Of a stretch of 64,000 bases of DNA, positions 32,152-43,169 are shown in pieces; position 1 is the stretch's first letter, and every line of letters starts with the position of its first letter. The stretch covers positions 39,428-103,427 of the forward strand of contig JBGQBO010000016.1 of NCBI GenBank assembly GCA_041494885.1, written 5' to 3'. A program made the position numbers and the translations under genes. This DNA is from JAIQFV01 sp041494885 (GTDB taxonomy: Bacteria > Acidobacteriota > Terriglobia > JAIQFV01). The notes under the pieces are model-generated. The model had not been told where the DNA came from, did no database searches, and worked only from the letters and a program-made list of their open reading frames with translations.

Positions 32152-32212
32152 CGTTTGAAGAAGAAAGGGGGGATGACACGATGCCCCTTGTCTGGTACCC
32201 CTTTGAGCACCT

Positions 32213-32800
32213 CTAGTTCTTGGGCGGAGGTGGAGTTGGAGCGGGTTTCGGCGCCGGTGCGGCCGGTTGGGCGCCTGCCGCATCGTAGCGACGAACAATC
32301 TCTGTCGTGATATTTGACGCAGGGGCGTACCAGAGCACACCGCTCTGAGATGAAGAAACGTCCAAAACGGCAGTGTAAGCCTGCTCGTTCGCATATTGGC
32401 CGATGACCTTCAACATCTTCCGGCCGATCTTGTTGACAATCTCGGTGGACAGGTTCTGGAACTCATCCTGAGCATCCTGTTGCTGACGCTGAAGTTCCTT
32501 GCCCTTCTGATCAATCTGCCGTGCCAGCTGGGCCTTGGCTTCGTCGTTGAGGGTCGTTGCCTGATCCTGAAGCTGCTTCTGCATGGCTTCAATGTCTTTC
32601 TGCATCTTCTCAAGCTCAGCCCTTTTGGCAGTGGCCTTCGCATTAAGGATGGCGGACTCTTTTTTCCCCTCTTCACTGCTGGCGATGGCTTGTTGAATAT
32701 CGATGATGGCGATTTTTGAAGGCGCCTGCGCCTGAGACAAGGTCGGGATCAGGCAGGATGCAATCACCAACAAGGTAATTTGGGTTAAGGTTTTTCTCAT
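32213..32800 (-). CDS. OmpH/Skp-family periplasmic chaperone
   Basis: 195 residues from the ATG at 32800, preceded by GGAGGAGG. A signal peptide covers about 1-25 (TLLVIASCLIPTLSQA). The mature part has IAIIDIQQAIASSEEGKKE, then a long charged coiled coil (about 50-130) that forms the tentacles of Skp, and a Pro/Ala-rich tail. Skp holds unfolded outer-membrane proteins for the BAM complex. It directly follows bamA, the usual neighbour. The frame continues upstream to 32881, but that start lacks a ribosome site. Confidence 0.9.
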   Translation of the reverse strand: MRKTLTQITLLVIASCLIPTLSQAQAPSKIAIIDIQQAIASSEEGKKESAILNAKATAKRAELEKMQKDIEAMQKQLQDQATTLNDEAKAQLARQIDQKGKELQRQQQDAQDEFQNLSTEIVNKIGRKMLKVIGQYANEQAYTAVLDVSSSQSGVLWYAPASNITTEIVRRYDAAGAQPAAPAPKPAPTPPPPKN

Positions 32801-32893
32801 CAATTCAGTTCCTCCTCCTGAATGATAATAATTGGATCGACGCGTTTTTGTCAAAGCCCCCGATTGGGTCTTCAAAAACACCCGTGTCGGGTC

Positions 32894-35800
32894 TCAGAAC
32901 GTTCGACCGATTGAAAACCGGATGGTGCGGGATGGTTCCTTGATCGAGATGGGCGCCAAGAATGGCGATGCCAGAACCTGAGTCTTGAAATAATTGGGAT
33001 CGTTAAAGAGCGCGGAAATGTCACTGACACGACTGCGCGTGAAAGGATCGGTAGGAATAAACCCGGGGGGGGTGAAGACGGTACTTAGCCGTGAGATGTT
33101 GAAGGCATAATAAAGCCGGAACGGCGCGTTCACCACCGGAAGTACCACCTGGAGCTCCAAGCCCACCGAAGAGCGAAGTGTAAAGTTGGTCCCCTTCAGG
33201 AGAGGTACGCTGGTGTCTCCCAATACATCGGGGGTGGAGAGAGTCAGCTGAGAGTGTTTGAGGACGAATGACGAGCCGGCATCCGCAAAGGCCGCGATCG
33301 TGACCGGACCAAAGATGGGGATTCGATACTCGGCGTTCGCAACAAGCTGCGTGTCGCCGCCGGGTTGGATCAGCCGTCTCGTCTGAAACGACTGAAAATT
33401 GAATTGTTGTCGGCCGTCCGGAGTGAAGAGGGGATTGCCCGCCGCATCGGTCAATGGTTCTGCAAAAGACACCTGCTGCGGGAACAGGGCAATGGGGGAG
33501 ACCGCACGGATGTCGAACCCTCGGATGGAATCTTCTCCCCCGGTATAAAACCTCTCATAGGGCGGGGCCACCAGATTCGTCAAAATGGTTTGCCCGGGGT
33601 GGGAAGGATCGGGAACCGTCGTCGAACCGAATCCCGATACAAAGGAGCCCAGGAAGTGAACTCCCACGACGTGCCGGCCTTTGTTAACAGGGTGGAAGTA
33701 CTTGAAATCGACGACCGGCCGATAGGTATTGACATTGCCGCCCAAGATGGAGCCCTCAAAGTCCATCGCCACAAAAAGGCTCTTGCCGGAATGCGGGGTG
33801 AACGGATGGTCCACGGTGGAGAAGGAGTAGGAGGGAGTGACCTTATGGGAGCGAATGTTGGACAATGCGCTGGGCCCCCCCAGGCTGTTGAACGTCAGCA
33901 GGTTGAAAAACTGCTGCGCCGCCGCATTCAAGTTGGTTAGAGACGAATTCTCAAGACTGAAGGTCAGCCCCACCCGGGTGAACGGCCGTAGAGGGTAACT
34001 CCCAAACACCGTGAACCCTGAAGAATCCTGGGTGTATTGCTGGAGGTTGTTGGGATCGCCCAGCAAATCTGTGGACGACAGTCCCAGGGCCAGCGCCGTC
34101 TCCCGCGCCTGGTCAAAGCGAAAGCTGCGCGTAAAGATCGTAAACCCGGTGGTCAACGGGCGATCACGGAAATAGGGCTCCGTAAACCCAAACAGGAGAT
34201 TCTTTTGCCGGGTCCCCCCCTCGATCTGCATGGTCAGCGTTTCGCCCAATCCGAGAAAGTTGTTGGTCTGATAGGTCAATCCGATAAATGTGCCGGCGAC
34301 ACCGCTTGCCCCGCCATTGAAACTGATCGATTGTTTTCCCCGCTCTTTCAGTTTCAGTGTCAAATCCACCTGCCCGCTCTCCACGTTCAACTTTACATCG
34401 GCGTCCTTTTCCGCCTTCACCGGCTCGAAGAAACCCAACTGGTTGATACGGAGCAAGCTCAGGTCCCACAGGCGGGTGTTGTACACGTCTCCTTCGTCGA
34501 TCATCATCTCGCGCCGGATCACCTTATCCCGTGTGGTGGTGTTTCCGGAAAACTCGATCCGACGGACAAAAAACTGTTTTCCCTCATCGAATCGGATGGA
34601 GAAATCAACAGTTTTCTTTTCGTCATCAAAAGTCTGATCCGGGATCGGTGTTTCGTTGATGTAGCCGCGTTCACCGTAGGCCTTGCGAATGCTGTCGAAC
34701 GACTTGCGAATCTTGCCCACGCTGAAAATATCGCCGGTATTCAGGCCGATGACGGAACGAAGCTGTTCTTCAGTGAAGAGCTTATTGCCGGTGATGGCGA
34801 GCTGGCCCATCCGGTATTGAGCTCCCTCCTCCACGGGGATCAGGACGTTGACTCGTTTTCCCCCCTGGGAGGAGCTGAGGAACGGGATTCGGAGCAGGGG
34901 CGCCCCGGTGTCTTCCAGTTCAGTCTTGGGCTCTTGGGCGATCATCTTGGCGTAGCCTTTATCCTGGTAAACGCTTCGGACCCGCTCCAAATCCTCCGCC
35001 ATTTTTCCCTTGTCGTAAGTGGCGTGAAACAAATAGAAGAATGGGGGAAGCCCTTTGGGACGTTCGTTCTTCATGGCGCGGGCGAGCACCTTATCGGAAA
35101 ATACCGTATTGCCATCGAACTCGATTTTTCCCACTTTGACTTTGGGGCCCTCTTCGATGACAAAAGTCAGTTCCACGGAAGACGGAGGAACCTCTTTCAC
35201 CTCGTGAGTCACCTTCGCAAACTGCCTTCCGTGCTCTGCAAGGAAATCTTTGAGCACCTGTTCAGCGCGTTTGATTTTGGTGGGATCGAACTGGGATTCC
35301 GGCGAGAGCCCGACTTTGCGCTCTTTGAACCGATCAAGAATATCCGATCGGGTGATCGATTTGTTGCCCTCGTACTCGATCTTTCGAATCAAGGGGCGCT
35401 CTCTCACGGTAAAGGTAACGACGATTCCCTTGGTCCCGTCTTCGGTCGTCAGCTTAACGTCGTCGAGCAGGTTGGTGTTCCACAACGCCATGAAATCACG
35501 ACGCAGGGCATCGGCATCGTAGGGATCCCCTTTGCGCGTCAGGATTCGTGCACGCAGGGTTTCCTTGGGGACGCGACGATTGCCCGTGATGATGAGATCT
35601 TCGATCACCTGGTTGACTGCCGGCTTGCCGGTTACCAGTGAAGTGGGGGCCGGGACGGGAGCAGGCTTTTGCGGTTCCTCCGGCTTGGCGGTCGGAATAG
35701 GCTCAAAGGGGGCAGGCGCGCCCTCCTTCTTCTTTTCCTCTGGTTTCTTTTCCGGCTGCTGGGGATCTGTCTTTTCCTTGGCCGGATTCTTCTTCTGGTC

Positions 35801-35950
35801 CGTTGCCGCAGGTTGGGAGGGCTGCTGGCTTGAGGAAGATCCGGTTTGAGCGGCCAGATGAATAGGAAAAAAACACGTCAGGGCGGAAAGGACTGCAAAC
35901 ACGAGGCTTAGGGCAGACTTTCTCCCCTGCCCTCGAATTGAAATAAACAA
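32894..35950 (-). CDS. bamA: Outer membrane protein assembly factor BamA
   Basis: 1018 residues, longer than the E. coli protein (about 810). A signal peptide (about 1-34) is followed by an unusual Lys/Glu/Pro-rich linker (about 40-105), then POTRA domains (about 108-500, starting VIEDLIITGNRRVPKETL) and an Omp85 barrel. The barrel shows FGFTEPYFRDRP, the loop-6 motif GGEDSIRGFD and a C-terminal Phe (IRFSIGRTF). It inserts beta-barrel proteins into the outer membrane. The added charged linker is the main oddity. Confidence 0.95.
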   Translation of the reverse strand: MFISIRGQGRKSALSLVFAVLSALTCFFPIHLAAQTGSSSSQQPSQPAATDQKKNPAKEKTDPQQPEKKPEEKKKEGAPAPFEPIPTAKPEEPQKPAPVPAPTSLVTGKPAVNQVIEDLIITGNRRVPKETLRARILTRKGDPYDADALRRDFMALWNTNLLDDVKLTTEDGTKGIVVTFTVRERPLIRKIEYEGNKSITRSDILDRFKERKVGLSPESQFDPTKIKRAEQVLKDFLAEHGRQFAKVTHEVKEVPPSSVELTFVIEEGPKVKVGKIEFDGNTVFSDKVLARAMKNERPKGLPPFFYLFHATYDKGKMAEDLERVRSVYQDKGYAKMIAQEPKTELEDTGAPLLRIPFLSSSQGGKRVNVLIPVEEGAQYRMGQLAITGNKLFTEEQLRSVIGLNTGDIFSVGKIRKSFDSIRKAYGERGYINETPIPDQTFDDEKKTVDFSIRFDEGKQFFVRRIEFSGNTTTRDKVIRREMMIDEGDVYNTRLWDLSLLRINQLGFFEPVKAEKDADVKLNVESGQVDLTLKLKERGKQSISFNGGASGVAGTFIGLTYQTNNFLGLGETLTMQIEGGTRQKNLLFGFTEPYFRDRPLTTGFTIFTRSFRFDQARETALALGLSSTDLLGDPNNLQQYTQDSSGFTVFGSYPLRPFTRVGLTFSLENSSLTNLNAAAQQFFNLLTFNSLGGPSALSNIRSHKVTPSYSFSTVDHPFTPHSGKSLFVAMDFEGSILGGNVNTYRPVVDFKYFHPVNKGRHVVGVHFLGSFVSGFGSTTVPDPSHPGQTILTNLVAPPYERFYTGGEDSIRGFDIRAVSPIALFPQQVSFAEPLTDAAGNPLFTPDGRQQFNFQSFQTRRLIQPGGDTQLVANAEYRIPIFGPVTIAAFADAGSSFVLKHSQLTLSTPDVLGDTSVPLLKGTNFTLRSSVGLELQVVLPVVNAPFRLYYAFNISRLSTVFTPPGFIPTDPFTRSRVSDISALFNDPNYFKTQVLASPFLAPISIKEPSRTIRFSIGRTF

Positions 35951-36051
35951 AGATTCCTCCCACCTAGAAGTTTATCCCGAGTGAAGAGTGCCGGGATGCG
36001 GGATTGACTTATTAGATGATGAAAAGTGCAGACCGAAGGTTGTTTCGTGAC

Positions 36052-38499
36052 CTATTTATATAGCAACACCGGCTCGAGCTCGGTCGCGTTCGGGGTGCGG
36101 TAGTACAAGGCATCCTGGTCCAGGAATATATCCAGTTTCGAATCCGGTCGAAGTCGATCGTGGATCAAGGCTTCAGACAGAGGATCTTCGATGTACTTCT
36201 GGAGAGCCCGGCGAAGCGGGCGCGCCCCGTAGGAGCGGTCCAAGCACGTCTTTTCGACAATCCAGCGTTTGGCATCATCCGTCAGGACCACTTCGATCTT
36301 ACGCTGGGCGAGCGTTTGGTTCATTTGGTTGACCAGCAGTTCAACAATCTTCAACAGATCGTCGTCTCCCAGGGCATTGAAAACCAGGATTTCATCGAGC
36401 CGGTTCAGAAACTCCGGATTGAAGATCCGTTTAACCTCCCCCATCACCATTTCTTCCATTCTCTCCTGGGTCAAATCGTCGGAGGCAGCTTGGAAGCCCA
36501 TGGTAGCTCGTTTCTGCAGGTATCGGGCGCCGATATTGGAAGTCATCACGATAATCGTATTCTTGAAATCAACGGTGTTGCCCAGGCCGTCGGTGAGTTG
36601 GCCGTCTTCGAAAACCTGCAACAGGATGTTGAAGAGGTCATAGTGTGCCTTCTCGATCTCGTCGAGCAGGATGACCGAGTAAGGGTTTCGTTTCACTTTC
36701 TCCGTCAACTGCCCGCCTTCCTCGTAGCCCACATAGCCCGGAGGGGAACCGATCAGCTTGGAAATGGAATGTTTCTCCATGAACTCGGACATGTCAAACC
36801 GGATGAGGGCCTTCTCGCTGCCGAACAGGAAGTGCGCCAGCGTGCGGGCCATTTCCGTTTTCCCCACGCCCGTGGGGCCGAGGAAGAGGAAGGAGCCGAC
36901 CGGGCGCATCGGATTCTTCAATCCAGCGCGGGATCGCCGGATGGCGCGCGCCAGGGCTGAAATCGCGCCGTCCTGGCTGATCACCCGGTTGTGGAGTTCT
37001 GACTCAATGCGCAACAGCTTAGCACTCTCTTCTTCCTTGATGGATGTGACGGGGATGCCTGTCCAGCGTCCCACCACTTCCTCAATTTCCGCGCGGGTGA
37101 CCACTCCCATGGGGTTGTCGTCGAGATTAAGAGTTTCGCGAAGCTGCTTCATATGTTCGCGCTCGCGTCGTTCCTCATCGCTGTAAAAGCGCGCCTTTTC
37201 GAACTCGTGATTTTGAATGGCCGCTTCCATGCGGGTCACAAAGAACTTGATCTTGCGCTGGGCCTCATTCACCTCATCGGGCAACATGGTTTGACGAAGC
37301 TTGACGCGCGCCCCCGCCTCGTCGATGAGGTCGATGGCCTTGTCCGGCAGAAAGCGGTCGGAGATATATCGGTTTGAAAGATACACGGCCGCCTCCACCG
37401 ATTCGTCGGCGTAGGACACGGCGTGGAATTTTTCGTAGCGCTCCTTGATCCCGTACAGGATCTTAATCGCCTCCCCCTCGTTGGGAGCGTTGACTTTAAC
37501 GGCCTGAAACCGGCGTTCCAGGGAACGGTCTTTCTCAATCGACTTTCGAAACTCTCCCGGCGTGGTGGCTCCCACGCACTGGATCTCACCACGAGACAAC
37601 GCTGGCTTCAGGATATTGGCGGCATCCAGTGAGCCTTCCGCCGAGCCGGCGCCCACCAGGGTATGGAGCTCGTCGATAAAGACGATCGCATTCTGATTCT
37701 CGATCAGCTCCTTCATAATGGTCTTGAGGCGTTCCTCGAACTGGCCGCGGTACTTAGTACCCGCCACGATCAGGGACAAGTCCAAGGCCAACACGCGCTT
37801 TTCAGCCAGGAACGAGGGCACTAACCCGTCGGCAATGCGCTGCGCCAACCCTTCCACGATGGCGGTCTTGCCGACGCCGGGTTCGCCGATCAGCACGGGG
37901 TTATTCTTGGTGCGCCGGCAGAGAATTTGAATGACCCGCTCCACCTCGTTTTCCCGCCCGATCAACGGATCAAGTTGCCCATCCATTGCCGCCTGTGTCA
38001 AATCCCGGCTGAATTCCATCAACAGGGGGGTTTCCTTCTGCTTGCTGGAGGGGGCCTTCTCGCTCTGCTGCCGTGTCAATTCCTCGCGCAACACCGAGAG
38101 TTTCAGGCCGCGCTCGCGCAACAATTCCGCCGCAAAGCATTGCTCCTCCCGCAGAAGCCCGAGCAGCAGATGTTCAGTGCCGATGTGCTTGGATCCCAGT
38201 TTTTCCGCCTCTTCCGCGGCATACATCAGGACGCGCTTGCACTCCTGACTCAGCGGGAGATCGACCGAGGTCGAAACCTTCTCGCGCAGGATGGTGCGGC
38301 CTTCAATCTGCTTCCGAATCGACTCGATTCCGGCATGGGAGCGGAGGAAGCGGTTCGTCAGCCCCTTGTCTTCGCGCAGCAGGCCGAGGAGCAGGTGTTC
38401 GGTCTCGATGTGCGGGCTGCCAAACTGGCTCGCTTCATAGCGGGCAAAAAAGATGACTCGGCGGGCTTTTTCAGTATATCGTTCAAACATAGGATGCAA
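36052..38499 (-). CDS. clpC: ClpC-type ATP-dependent Clp protease ATPase
   Basis: 815 residues. Two Clp-N repeats occupy about 1-145. The first AAA+ domain has Walker A GEPGVGKTA (near 207) and a middle UVR-type coiled coil (NHEFEKARFYSDEERRERE). The second AAA+ domain has GPTGVGKTE and an MGF tripeptide at the ClpP-docking position. It unfolds substrates for ClpP. The ATG at 38499 has GAGGG 5 nt upstream; a second ATG 3 codons in is possible. No mcsA/mcsB/ctsR genes are nearby. Confidence 0.95.
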   Translation of the reverse strand: MHPMFERYTEKARRVIFFARYEASQFGSPHIETEHLLLGLLREDKGLTNRFLRSHAGIESIRKQIEGRTILREKVSTSVDLPLSQECKRVLMYAAEEAEKLGSKHIGTEHLLLGLLREEQCFAAELLRERGLKLSVLREELTRQQSEKAPSSKQKETPLLMEFSRDLTQAAMDGQLDPLIGRENEVERVIQILCRRTKNNPVLIGEPGVGKTAIVEGLAQRIADGLVPSFLAEKRVLALDLSLIVAGTKYRGQFEERLKTIMKELIENQNAIVFIDELHTLVGAGSAEGSLDAANILKPALSRGEIQCVGATTPGEFRKSIEKDRSLERRFQAVKVNAPNEGEAIKILYGIKERYEKFHAVSYADESVEAAVYLSNRYISDRFLPDKAIDLIDEAGARVKLRQTMLPDEVNEAQRKIKFFVTRMEAAIQNHEFEKARFYSDEERREREHMKQLRETLNLDDNPMGVVTRAEIEEVVGRWTGIPVTSIKEEESAKLLRIESELHNRVISQDGAISALARAIRRSRAGLKNPMRPVGSFLFLGPTGVGKTEMARTLAHFLFGSEKALIRFDMSEFMEKHSISKLIGSPPGYVGYEEGGQLTEKVKRNPYSVILLDEIEKAHYDLFNILLQVFEDGQLTDGLGNTVDFKNTIIVMTSNIGARYLQKRATMGFQAASDDLTQERMEEMVMGEVKRIFNPEFLNRLDEILVFNALGDDDLLKIVELLVNQMNQTLAQRKIEVVLTDDAKRWIVEKTCLDRSYGARPLRRALQKYIEDPLSEALIHDRLRPDSKLDIFLDQDALYYRTPNATELEPVLLYK

Positions 38500-38584
38500 A
38501 CCCTCAGTCTTGATATCCGCTCAGGCGGAACGCTCCTGCCTCCGGTGTCAACAAGGTCGGGAACAAGTCTCACGAGCGCCAGTC

Positions 38585-38613
38585 ATTCTACCTAGCAAAA
38601 GTGTTTTTATCAA
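38585..38613 (-). promoter_or_regulatory. Promoter for clpC inside the end of lolD
   Basis: On the minus strand TTGATA (38608-38613), a 17-bp spacer and TAGAAT (38585-38590), overlapping the last codons and stop of lolD. The start would be near 38578, about 80 nt before clpC. Both hexamers are good, so clpC can be transcribed apart from lolCD. Confidence 0.6.
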
Positions 38614-39307
38614 CTTCAAAGAGTCGTCCCTCGGCGAGGCGAAAGACTCGATCCGCCTGTCCCGATACTTCTCCGCTGTGCGTGGCAATGATTGAGGTGA
38701 GCTGATGCTCCCGGTGCAAGCGCCGGAGCAAGGCGATCACCGAGGCACTGGTCTTGTAGTCGAGATTGCCGGTGGGTTCGTCGGCGAGCAGGAGTTTCGG
38801 CCTATTGACGAGGGCACGTGCCAGGGCCACGCGTTGCTGCTCACCCCCGGAAAGTTGCCCCACCCGGTGGTCGAGTCGATCACCCAGACCCACTTCTTCG
38901 AGGAGCTGTTGTGCCTCGGCGCGCGATTCCCGCTGGCCTTCTCCTCGAATGAGCCGGGGGATGCACACATTTTCGAGGGCCGTGAATTCGGGAAGGAGGT
39001 AGTGGAACTGAAAGACAAACCCAATTTCATTGTTTCGGAACCCGGCGAGCTCGGACAGGGCCGCCCGGTGAATCTCGCGGCCTTCAATTAATATCTCCCC
39101 CCGCGTGGGGTGCTCCAGTCCCCCCAGAAGATAGAGTAAGGTCGACTTTCCGGCCCCGGATTCGCCGGTCACCGCTACCATTTCCCCGGTGCAAACCTCG
39201 AATGATATGTCCTCGAACACGGTGAGGTCATGGCCGCCCATGTGAAAGACCTGGGAGAGGTTTCTGGCGTGTAAGAAACTGGTCAAGAATCTATCCTGAA
39301 TGGCCAC
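38588..39307 (-). CDS. lolD: Lipoprotein-releasing ABC transporter ATP-binding protein LolD
   Basis: 239 residues. Walker A GESGAGKST (near 48), the ABC signature LSGGEQQRVALARAL (about 151-165), Walker B LLLADEPTGNLD and the H-loop ATHSGE are complete. With the LolC/E permease it extracts lipoproteins from the inner membrane for transport to the outer membrane. The GTG at 39307 is the available start; the core begins a few residues in. It follows lolC by 105 bp. Confidence 0.92.
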   Translation of the reverse strand: MAIQDRFLTSFLHARNLSQVFHMGGHDLTVFEDISFEVCTGEMVAVTGESGAGKSTLLYLLGGLEHPTRGEILIEGREIHRAALSELAGFRNNEIGFVFQFHYLLPEFTALENVCIPRLIRGEGQRESRAEAQQLLEEVGLGDRLDHRVGQLSGGEQQRVALARALVNRPKLLLADEPTGNLDYKTSASVIALLRRLHREHQLTSIIATHSGEVSGQADRVFRLAEGRLFEVDKNTFAR

Positions 39308-39412
39308 AGCCCTCAGAATTCGGACAGGTTCCCAGAGGGCATAGACCGAGGCGGAACAGACCGGGCGCCTCCCGGGGGGAGCCTTCCGATGAAGTGGAAT
39401 TCCGGGATCGCA

Positions 39413-40654
39413 TCATTCGTACCTCAGCACTTCCACCGGGGAGATTCGTGCGGCACTGTGTGCCGGATAAAGTGTTGAAAGGAAGCTGATCAAAATGGCA
39501 GTCCCGGCGATAAGGATGCCATCCGACGGCCTGGTCTTGAAGGGGACATAGGCAAAGGAGTAAACGTCCGCATTCAGAGCGATGAGATGATACGTGTCAC
39601 ACAGCCAACTGACGGAGTACCCGATCAGGGCGCCGAAGATCGTCCCCACGACTCCGATGATGACTCCCTGCCAGACAAAAATCTTCCGGATTTGTTCCAG
39701 GCGCGCACCCATGGCCACCAGGATGGCGATGTCCCGGTTCTTTTCCATGACCATCATGATCAGGGTGATCAGGATGTTCAAAGCGGCAACCAAAACGATT
39801 AAACCGATAGTAATGACCGTCACCACTTTTTCCAACCTCAGGGCTTGGAAAAGGGAGCGGTTCTGCTCCATCCAGTTCACCGTTGTGTAGCCGGGGCCGA
39901 CCGTGGCTTTGAGCACCGCGGCCACCTCCGGGGCCCGGTAGATGTCGTCGATCTTAAATTCAATCACTGAGGCGACGTCCGGCAGTGAAAAGAGATTCTG
40001 GGCCGCCTTGAGCGAAGTAAACACCCACGCGGAATCATAATCAAAGAAACCGGAATCGTAGATCGCGGCGACCTTGAATTTTTTATAGCGGGGGATGATC
40101 CCGGTGGGGGTGATGTTGCCTTGTGGACTGACCGCGGTGACCACGTCACCCACCATCACGCCCAACGACTCCGCCAGATCCTTTCCAATCGCCAGGGGAG
40201 CCGGTGCGGCGGGATTCTCCCCGGTATCAGCCAGCAACGGGTTCAAACTTCCCTGCTTGACTGCTTGAAGCAAATCGCCCACCCGGAGTTCGCGTGGGAC
40301 ATCAATGCCTTTCAGCACCACGCCTTTAGCGCGAGATCCGCTCGAAAGCAAGATCTGCTCATAAATGGCCGGGGCCGACGCCACGACGCGGGGCACCCGG
40401 GCAAGGCGGTTCAGCAACGATTCATAGTCCCGGATTCCGTCGTTCTCAATGCGCAGGAGATTAATATGGGCGGTGGCGCCCAGCAGGCGCTTCTGCAGAT
40501 CTTCCTTAAACCCGGCGTTCACGGCGAGCGCGATAATCAGCGACGCCACTCCTGCGGCCACTCCGATCACGGAAATCACCGTGATGATGGAGATCACCGC
40601 TTGCTTACGTTTGGCTTTGAGATAGCGTGCGGCAATAAACAGCTCAAATTTCAT
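39413..40654 (-). CDS. lolC: Lipoprotein-releasing permease LolC/LolE family
   Basis: 413 residues from the ATG at 40654 (MKFELFIAARYLKAKRKQ, the typical start). One N-terminal helix (about 22-44), a periplasmic MacB-like domain (about 45-265) and three C-terminal helices (about 275-300, 320-345, 375-395) give the LolC/E topology. Only one permease gene is present, suggesting a homodimer as in organisms with a single LolF-type protein. It lies between lysS and lolD, all on the minus strand. Confidence 0.9.
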   Translation of the reverse strand: MKFELFIAARYLKAKRKQAVISIITVISVIGVAAGVASLIIALAVNAGFKEDLQKRLLGATAHINLLRIENDGIRDYESLLNRLARVPRVVASAPAIYEQILLSSGSRAKGVVLKGIDVPRELRVGDLLQAVKQGSLNPLLADTGENPAAPAPLAIGKDLAESLGVMVGDVVTAVSPQGNITPTGIIPRYKKFKVAAIYDSGFFDYDSAWVFTSLKAAQNLFSLPDVASVIEFKIDDIYRAPEVAAVLKATVGPGYTTVNWMEQNRSLFQALRLEKVVTVITIGLIVLVAALNILITLIMMVMEKNRDIAILVAMGARLEQIRKIFVWQGVIIGVVGTIFGALIGYSVSWLCDTYHLIALNADVYSFAYVPFKTRPSDGILIAGTAILISFLSTLYPAHSAARISPVEVLRYE

Positions 40655-40741
40655 GGGCTGGGTCGAATGGACAAAGCATCGCAAGGCGCCCCTGCGCGAT
40701 CCGGGGGAAGGGAGCGCCCGCCGGGCCGGACACCCCGGCTT

Positions 40742-42307
<1,566 letters not shown>

Positions 42308-42451
42308 TGTCCGGGTCCTCAGTCGATTCTCTCTGGAGCAAATTATCGTGGAATTATAGGCGTTCAAATTAGGCAGGGTCAAGAAACAATGCGGGGGATA
42401 GGCCGCAGCGGATCCAGCATTTTCATTGCTTCATCCGAAACCCCTGGAACC

Positions 42452-42889
42452 TCACTTCGCCTCCGGCGGAGATTGAGGTTCGGTTTCCTCCAGGGTCTTC
42501 CTCACCTGATCCAGGATTCCATTGATGAACTGTACCGACTCGGGACCGCTGAAGCGGCGGGCAATTTCAAGCGCCTCGTTAATCACGACGACCTTCGGCG
42601 TATCGGGCTCGGTCAGGAACTCGGCGATGGCGAGACGGAGGACATTACGATCCACGGCGGGCATGCGCTCCAGTCGCCAGTGTTCAGAATGTTTGACGAT
42701 GAGCCGATCGATCCGCTTGATTTCGGCGGCGGCCGCATTGAAGAGCTTGCGGGCAAACGGATACTCTTCCGGATCCTCTTCCCGCAATGGCCAGAAGGTC
42801 TCGTCCACTTCTGCAGGGTCGGCCTTGGCAATGTCCCATTGGAATAACATCTGGAGACCCAACTCTCTCGACTTTCGACGGGTAATCAT
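42452..42889 (-). CDS. nusB: Transcription antitermination factor NusB
   Basis: 145 residues, the normal size, all helical. It begins ITRRKSRELGLQMLFQWDI and contains RLERMPAVDRNVLRLAIAEF and KVVVINEALEIARRFSGPESVQFINGILD. NusB with S10 (NusE) binds boxA of rRNA transcripts. It follows ribH, its usual partner, across a repeat-filled gap. Confidence 0.96.
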   Translation of the reverse strand: MITRRKSRELGLQMLFQWDIAKADPAEVDETFWPLREEDPEEYPFARKLFNAAAAEIKRIDRLIVKHSEHWRLERMPAVDRNVLRLAIAEFLTEPDTPKVVVINEALEIARRFSGPESVQFINGILDQVRKTLEETEPQSPPEAK

Positions 42890-42963
42890 TGCCAGGCGTG
42901 TCCCTTGTAGTTTTCAAATATCAGGATTTGTGCCCTTGAGAGGCTTGACTTTGGTCTCCGAGC

Positions 42964-43168
42964 AGCTATCAGCTTTCAGCCATCAGCTTTCAGCTTTCAG
43001 CGATTAGCAATTAATCTGTTCATTCGATCTTTGGTAAATACAATGTATAGATTTGGAAAGAGCAATTTCTCACTTCACATAATGTTCTGTCCGTTCTCAA
43101 GTGGCAACTGAGAACTGGCACCTGGCTAATGACAGCTGAAAGCTGACGGCTGAAAGCTGATGGCTGAA
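42964..43168. repeat. Inverted short-word repeat between ribH and nusB
   Basis: The left arm (42964-43000) repeats TCAGCTTTCAGC; the right arm (43131-43168) repeats GCTGAAAGCTGA. An 18-mer, CAGCCATCAGCTTTCAGC, on the left is found exactly on the opposite strand of the right arm. The two arms enclose about 130 bp of unrelated, AT-richer sequence. The right arm ends 1 bp before the ribH stop codon. Confidence 0.7.
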
Positions 43169-43169
43169 C

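Larger units (their letters stand above)
31750..32212. other. fabZ-skp gap: promoter, terminator, no lpxD
   Basis: 463 bp at the place where lpxD stands in many bam-skp-lpxD-fabZ-lpxA clusters. It carries only the fabZ promoter (31791-31819) and a strong terminator (32108-32151). No lpxD remnant could be read. Confidence 0.5.

Noticed and set aside
34037..35641. Long plus-strand frame (over 500 codons) opposite bamA
   Set aside because: It is antisense to a certain bamA gene, has no family features and is a by-product of codon bias.
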